64,000 bases of DNA from Caenispirillum bisanense (lineage in GTDB: Bacteria; Pseudomonadota; Alphaproteobacteria; Rhodospirillales; Rhodospirillaceae), in contig NZ_OCNJ01000009.1 of the NCBI RefSeq assembly GCF_900230255.1, positions 62,001 to 126,000 of the forward strand, written 5' to 3'. Of this stretch, positions 59,394 to 64,000 are shown piece after piece (positions within the stretch are counted from its first letter, which is position 1; every line of letters starts with the position of its first letter). The notes under the pieces were generated by a model. The model was not told the origin of the DNA, did not search any database, and saw only the letters and a list, made by a program, of their open reading frames with translations. The position numbers and the translations under genes are program-made.

Positions 59394-59891
59394 ATGCCCG
59401 ATCGCCAGCCGCCGCTTTCGCCGTCGCTTCCGTCGCCCGTGCCGCAGATCAATCCGACGCCCGCCAAGCTGCGGTACGACGCGCGCTGGGCCTTCAACCT
59501 CGGCTACCGCGCCGCCGGCCAGCGCGGCGGCGAGGGGGCGGCGCTGACGCAGTACGCGCTTTATGCCGCCTACCGCAACTTCCTGCGCGCGTATCAGGGC
59601 AATCGTCGCGTGGTGCCGGCGGCGCGCGTCTTCGTGCCGGAGGACCCGGAGACCTGGCTGCCGGCGGTGCTGCCCTTCTCCGGCCTGTCGGCGGAGGAGG
59701 CGCGCGACGTCTTCGCCGACTTCCTGGCGTGGTGGATCTACGAGGAGCCGGACGACGCCACCGCCGCCCGCTTCCGCCCGGCCATCCTGGAGGGCTTGAA
59801 GGCCATGGAGGCCGAGATCGGCCCGCGCGTGTGGGACCTCTGCCGCAACGACCCGCCGTGGCGCAAGGTGTTCGAGCCCGGCCCCTGGTGA
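59394..59891 (+). CDS. Hypothetical protein
   Basis: 165-residue soluble protein with a Pro-rich N-terminus (QPPLSPSLPSPVPQINPTP) and a helical remainder: RYDARWAFNLGYRAAGQRGGEG, YALYAAYRNFLRAYQGNRR, LSAEEARDVFADFLAWWIYEEPDD and PPWRKVFEPGPW at the end. Trp and Tyr are frequent. I do not recognise the family. Start taken at ATG 59394, the first Met after a non-conserved stretch. 91 bases separate it from the lipoprotein gene on the same strand. Confidence 0.65.
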   Translation: MPDRQPPLSPSLPSPVPQINPTPAKLRYDARWAFNLGYRAAGQRGGEGAALTQYALYAAYRNFLRAYQGNRRVVPAARVFVPEDPETWLPAVLPFSGLSAEEARDVFADFLAWWIYEEPDDATAARFRPAILEGLKAMEAEIGPRVWDLCRNDPPWRKVFEPGPW

Positions 59892-59982
59892 TCCCTGGTG
59901 ATCCGGCCCGCTGGTCAAGCCGCGCCGGCTGTGGCATCGTCCTTGCCGCAAGTACGGGGATGACGCGACGGAGGGGCGGCGC

Positions 59983-60342
59983 ATGCGGGTGGTTCGGCTG
60001 ACGGCGATGGCGGTGCTGGTGACGGCGGTGGCGGCCTGCCGCACGACGGCGCCCGAAACCGCGATGCCGACGGCGCCGGAAACCCTCAGCCCCTACACCG
60101 TGGTCTATTCCGCCGCCGCCGAGCTGCCGGATCTGGTCGGGCCGTCGCTGAAGGCGACCACCGACCGCGCCGCGCTCTATTGCGCCCAGTACGGCCGCCG
60201 GGCGGTGCTGGTCGGGCGCTTCGTCATGGAGAAGCGGGCCTTCGCCCAGTTCGACTGCGTCACCGGCACCCCCGTGCCGGCGCGGGCACCGTCGCCCCCC
60301 GCCTCGTTCCCGGCGCCGCTGGTTCCCGCCGCCGGCTCGTAA
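59983..60342 (+). CDS. Small lipoprotein of unknown function
   Basis: 119-residue predicted lipoprotein: N-terminal hydrophobic region and lipobox VTAVAACR with Cys at about residue 19, a Thr/Pro linker, then a small domain (SPYTVVYSAAAELPDLVGPSL, ALYCAQYGRRAVLVGRFV, RAFAQFDCVTG) containing two further Cys that could pair. The tail is Pro/Ala-rich. No family recognised. It is convergent with recQ, whose 3' end is seven bases away. Confidence 0.72.
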   Translation: MRVVRLTAMAVLVTAVAACRTTAPETAMPTAPETLSPYTVVYSAAAELPDLVGPSLKATTDRAALYCAQYGRRAVLVGRFVMEKRAFAQFDCVTGTPVPARAPSPPASFPAPLVPAAGS

Positions 60343-60349
60343 ACGGGCC

Positions 60350-62146
<1,797 letters not shown>

Positions 62147-62247
62147 GGCGGCGGTTATACAGGCAGCAGGGCGGCCGGAGAAAGGGTGTTGACGGCGGCC
62201 GGCAGGGTGCCGATATACTCGGGGCAGATTGCCGGAGCGCGCCGATC

Positions 62248-62667
62248 ATGCAGGATGTCTGGAGCGAAGCCCTTCGTCACCTGGGCGGTCCTACCGCCGC
62301 CGGCCCCGGGGGTGTCGCCGAGGCGGTGCGGCGCGGCCTGCCGCACGATGCCGTCGACCGCCTGGAGCGCGACGGCTTCACGGCGGCGGAACTGGACCGC
62401 CTCGTCCTGCCGGCGCGCACCTACCGCCACCGGCGCCAGCGCGACGAGGCGCTCACTCCGGCCGAGTCCGAGCGCGCCCTGCGCGTCGCCATGATCGCCG
62501 CCCTGGCCGAGGACACCTTCGGCACCGCCGAAAAGGCGCACCGCTGGCTGCGCCGGCCGCTCGCCCGCTTCGACGGCCGCACGCCGCTCGACATGCTCGA
62601 CACCGAGATCGGCGGCCGGGCGGTGGAGGACCTGCTGCACGCCATCGGCCACGGGCTGCTCGCCTGA
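62248..62667 (+). CDS. Xre/MbcA/ParS-type antitoxin
   Basis: 139-residue protein partner of a RES toxin. The N-terminal half has a short helix-turn-helix-like region (GVAEAVRRGLPHDAVDRLERDGFTAAELDRLVLP), and the C-terminal half is the ParS/MbcA toxin-binding domain (EDTFGTAEKAHRWLRRPLARFDGRTPLDMLDTEIGGRAVEDLLHAIGHG in outline). The stop overlaps the toxin start (TGATG type), as expected for a TA pair. It is likely autoregulated. Confidence 0.85.
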   Translation: MQDVWSEALRHLGGPTAAGPGGVAEAVRRGLPHDAVDRLERDGFTAAELDRLVLPARTYRHRRQRDEALTPAESERALRVAMIAALAEDTFGTAEKAHRWLRRPLARFDGRTPLDMLDTEIGGRAVEDLLHAIGHGLLA

Positions 62668-63140
62668 TGCAGGCGTGGCGGCTGACCCGCCGGCCCTTCG
62701 CCGACCTGAGCGGCTCCGGCGGGCTGTACGCCGCCGGCCGCTGGCACGCGCGCGGCCGGCCGGTGCTCTACACCGGGCTGACGCCGGCGGTGTGCCTGCT
62801 CGAATTCCTGGTCAACGCCGAACTGGTGCCCGACCTGCTGCCCGACGACCTGGTGCTGCTGCGTCTCGATGTGCCGGCGGACATGCCCCTGACCCGCCTC
62901 GACGCCGCCACCCTGCCGCCCGACTGGCGCAGCCTGGATGGCCGCACCGCCTGCCGGGCGGCGGGCGAGGCGTGGCTCGACGGCGGCGAGACGGTGGGGC
63001 TGCTGGTGCCCTCGGCCGTGCTGCCGCAGGAAACCAACCTGATCCTCAACCCGCGCCACCCCCGCATGGCGGCGGTCCGGATCGCCGCGATGGAGCCCTT
63101 CGCGTTCGATTCCCGGCTGTTGCGCCACGGGGAGCATTGA
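62667..63140 (+). CDS. RES-domain toxin (NAD-degrading type)
   Basis: 157-residue RES-domain protein. Family features: GGLYAAGRWHARGRPVLYTGLTPAVCLLEFLVN (with the conserved Arg and Glu), VLLRLDVPADMPLTRLDAATLP and late GLLVPSAVLPQETNLILNPRHP (with Ser and Asn). RES toxins, such as MbcT, deplete NAD+ in the cell. Paired with the preceding Xre/ParS protein. The ATG at 62667 overlaps the antitoxin stop; longer frames run into the antitoxin. Confidence 0.87.
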   Translation: MQAWRLTRRPFADLSGSGGLYAAGRWHARGRPVLYTGLTPAVCLLEFLVNAELVPDLLPDDLVLLRLDVPADMPLTRLDAATLPPDWRSLDGRTACRAAGEAWLDGGETVGLLVPSAVLPQETNLILNPRHPRMAAVRIAAMEPFAFDSRLLRHGEH

Positions 63141-63204
63141 TGCCCCCCGCCCGTTCATGGTGTGATCCCTGCCACGCGCCGCAGGAGGGGAGACGCCGAG
63201 ACCG

Positions 63205-64000
63205 ATGACCGCTGAACCGCAGACCACCCTCTCCGTCGTCTCGCCCGTCGACGGCTCCGTCTATATAGAGCGGGCGCTCGCCACCGAGCAGCAGATCGCC
63301 ACCGCGCTCACCGAGGCGCGGCTGGCCTGCGACCGTTGGGCGCGCGAGCCGGTGACCGAGCGGGTGGCCGTCTGCGCCCGCCTGCTCGACCGCGTCAAGG
63401 GCGGGGCTGGGCGCATCGCCGAGAGCCTGGCGTGGCAGGTCGGCACGCCGCTGGCGCAGGGAATGCAGGAATTGCGCGACGCCGAGGATCTGGCGCGCAC
63501 CATGATGGGCCTCGGCCCGCATGTCCTGGCCGACATCCACGGGCCGGAGGAACCGGGCGTCGAACGTTTCGTGCGCCGGGTGCCGCATGGCGTGGTGTTC
63601 GTCACCCTGCCGTGGGCGCAGCCGTGGCTGGTGGCGCTGTCGGTCATGGTGCCGGCGCTGCTGGCCGGCAATGCCCTGGTGGTGCGGCCGAGCCCGCAGG
63701 CGCCGCTGGCCGCCGAGGTGATCGCCAAGGCGTTCCGGGAATCGGGCCTGCCCAAGGGCGTCGTGCAGTCGCTCCACCTGTCGGAGGCGGAGGCGGCGCG
63801 GGTGGCCGGGGCGGTCGAGGTCGACATGGTGATCCACGCCGGCGAGCCCGACATGACCCGCTGGCTGGTGGCCGCCGTCGCCGCCCGCAACCGGCCCATC
63901 GAGATCATCGGCGCCGGGCTCGACGCCGCCTACGTGCGGCGCGACGCCAACCTGGCCGCCGCCGCCGAAGCCATCGCCGGCGCGGCCTTCCGCGATGCCG
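63205..64000 (+). CDS. Aldehyde dehydrogenase, N-terminal part (cut by window edge)
   Basis: First 265 residues of an NAD(P)-dependent aldehyde dehydrogenase; the frame is open to the window end. Recognisable are SPVDGSVYIERALATEQQI near the start, ARLLDRVKGGAGRIAESLAWQVGTPLAQGMQELRD, the P-H-G-V-V-F-V-T-L-P-W strand before MVPALLAGNALVVRPSPQAPLAAEVI and LPKGVVQSLHLS. The catalytic Cys and Glu regions lie beyond the edge or are at its limit. Several normally conserved residues are changed (VRPSPQAP for KPSExTP), so specificity is unclear. Confidence 0.85.
   Translation, partial: MTAEPQTTLSVVSPVDGSVYIERALATEQQIATALTEARLACDRWAREPVTERVAVCARLLDRVKGGAGRIAESLAWQVGTPLAQGMQELRDAEDLARTMMGLGPHVLADIHGPEEPGVERFVRRVPHGVVFVTLPWAQPWLVALSVMVPALLAGNALVVRPSPQAPLAAEVIAKAFRESGLPKGVVQSLHLSEAEAARVAGAVEVDMVIHAGEPDMTRWLVAAVAARNRPIEIIGAGLDAAYVRRDANLAAAAEAIAGAAFRDA

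Overview
The window is very GC-rich, densely packed (no gap without a gene exceeds about 200 bases) and reads as an alphaproteobacterial chromosome, most likely a metabolically versatile Rhodospirillales-type organism. This rests on: nos (nitrous oxide reductase maturation) genes, Liv/TRAP/TTT uptake systems, several acyl-CoA catabolic islands each with its own regulator, EcfG-like promoter motifs, and the paired GTCATG...CCGGGC palindromic repeats typical of the class. Species cannot be named from the sequence.

Layout. 1-3841: 3' part of a nos operon (nosD-F-Y-L and an ApbE/NosX-like flavin transferase), followed by a 59-residue orphan. 4289-5997: a YadG/YadH-like ABC-2 exporter. 6081-15332 (minus): one long run of enoyl-CoA hydratase, 3-hydroxyacyl-CoA dehydrogenase, beta-ketoadipyl-CoA-type thiolase, an IclR regulator and a complete branched-chain-type ABC importer (livKHMGF). 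15473-19465 (plus, divergent): acyl-CoA dehydrogenase, acyl-CoA ligase, PaaI thioesterase and a PaaG-like crotonase. 19468-21361 (minus): a paralogous IclR regulator and a nitronate monooxygenase. Together 6081-19465 looks like an import and beta-oxidation island for a dicarboxylic or aromatic-derived acid, resembling the lower phenylacetate/adipate pathway without the ring oxygenase.

21541-26543 (plus): a copper-resistance operon (small secreted Cys/His protein, cupredoxin, CopA, CopB, cytochrome c556 with a Met/His insert, dihaem cytochrome c). 26525-34491 (minus): an unusual complex I-like operon, nuoA - a NuoB/NuoD-like chimera without Fe-S ligands - nuoH-J-K-L-M-N. It has no subunits for NADH oxidation and lacks N2-cluster residues, while much of the proton-channel machinery is kept. 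This is the strongest candidate for an undescribed system.

34598-41178 (minus): a CYP116B-type self-sufficient P450, a TRAP transporter (dctPQM) and homogentisate dioxygenase, controlled by a divergent IclR (41358). The arrangement suggests import and hydroxylation of an aromatic acid to homogentisate. 42138-45767: small stress or housekeeping genes (anti-sigma-like mini-protein, lipoprotein hydrolase, hemerythrin, haloacid dehalogenase, secreted unknown, AhpD-like). 45868-51680: IclR, a family III CoA-transferase, a citryl-CoA-lyase-like protein and a tripartite tricarboxylate transporter, forming a self-contained uptake-activate-cleave module. 51769-53838: hpt and homospermidine synthase. 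53943-57794 (minus): acyl-CoA synthetase, SDR dehydrogenase and acyl-CoA dehydrogenase with a divergent AraC regulator (57939). 58971-64000: FmdB zinc ribbon, two small unknowns, recQ, an Xre/RES toxin-antitoxin pair, and the start of an aldehyde dehydrogenase cut by the window edge.

No rRNA, tRNA, CRISPR, transposase or prophage genes were seen.
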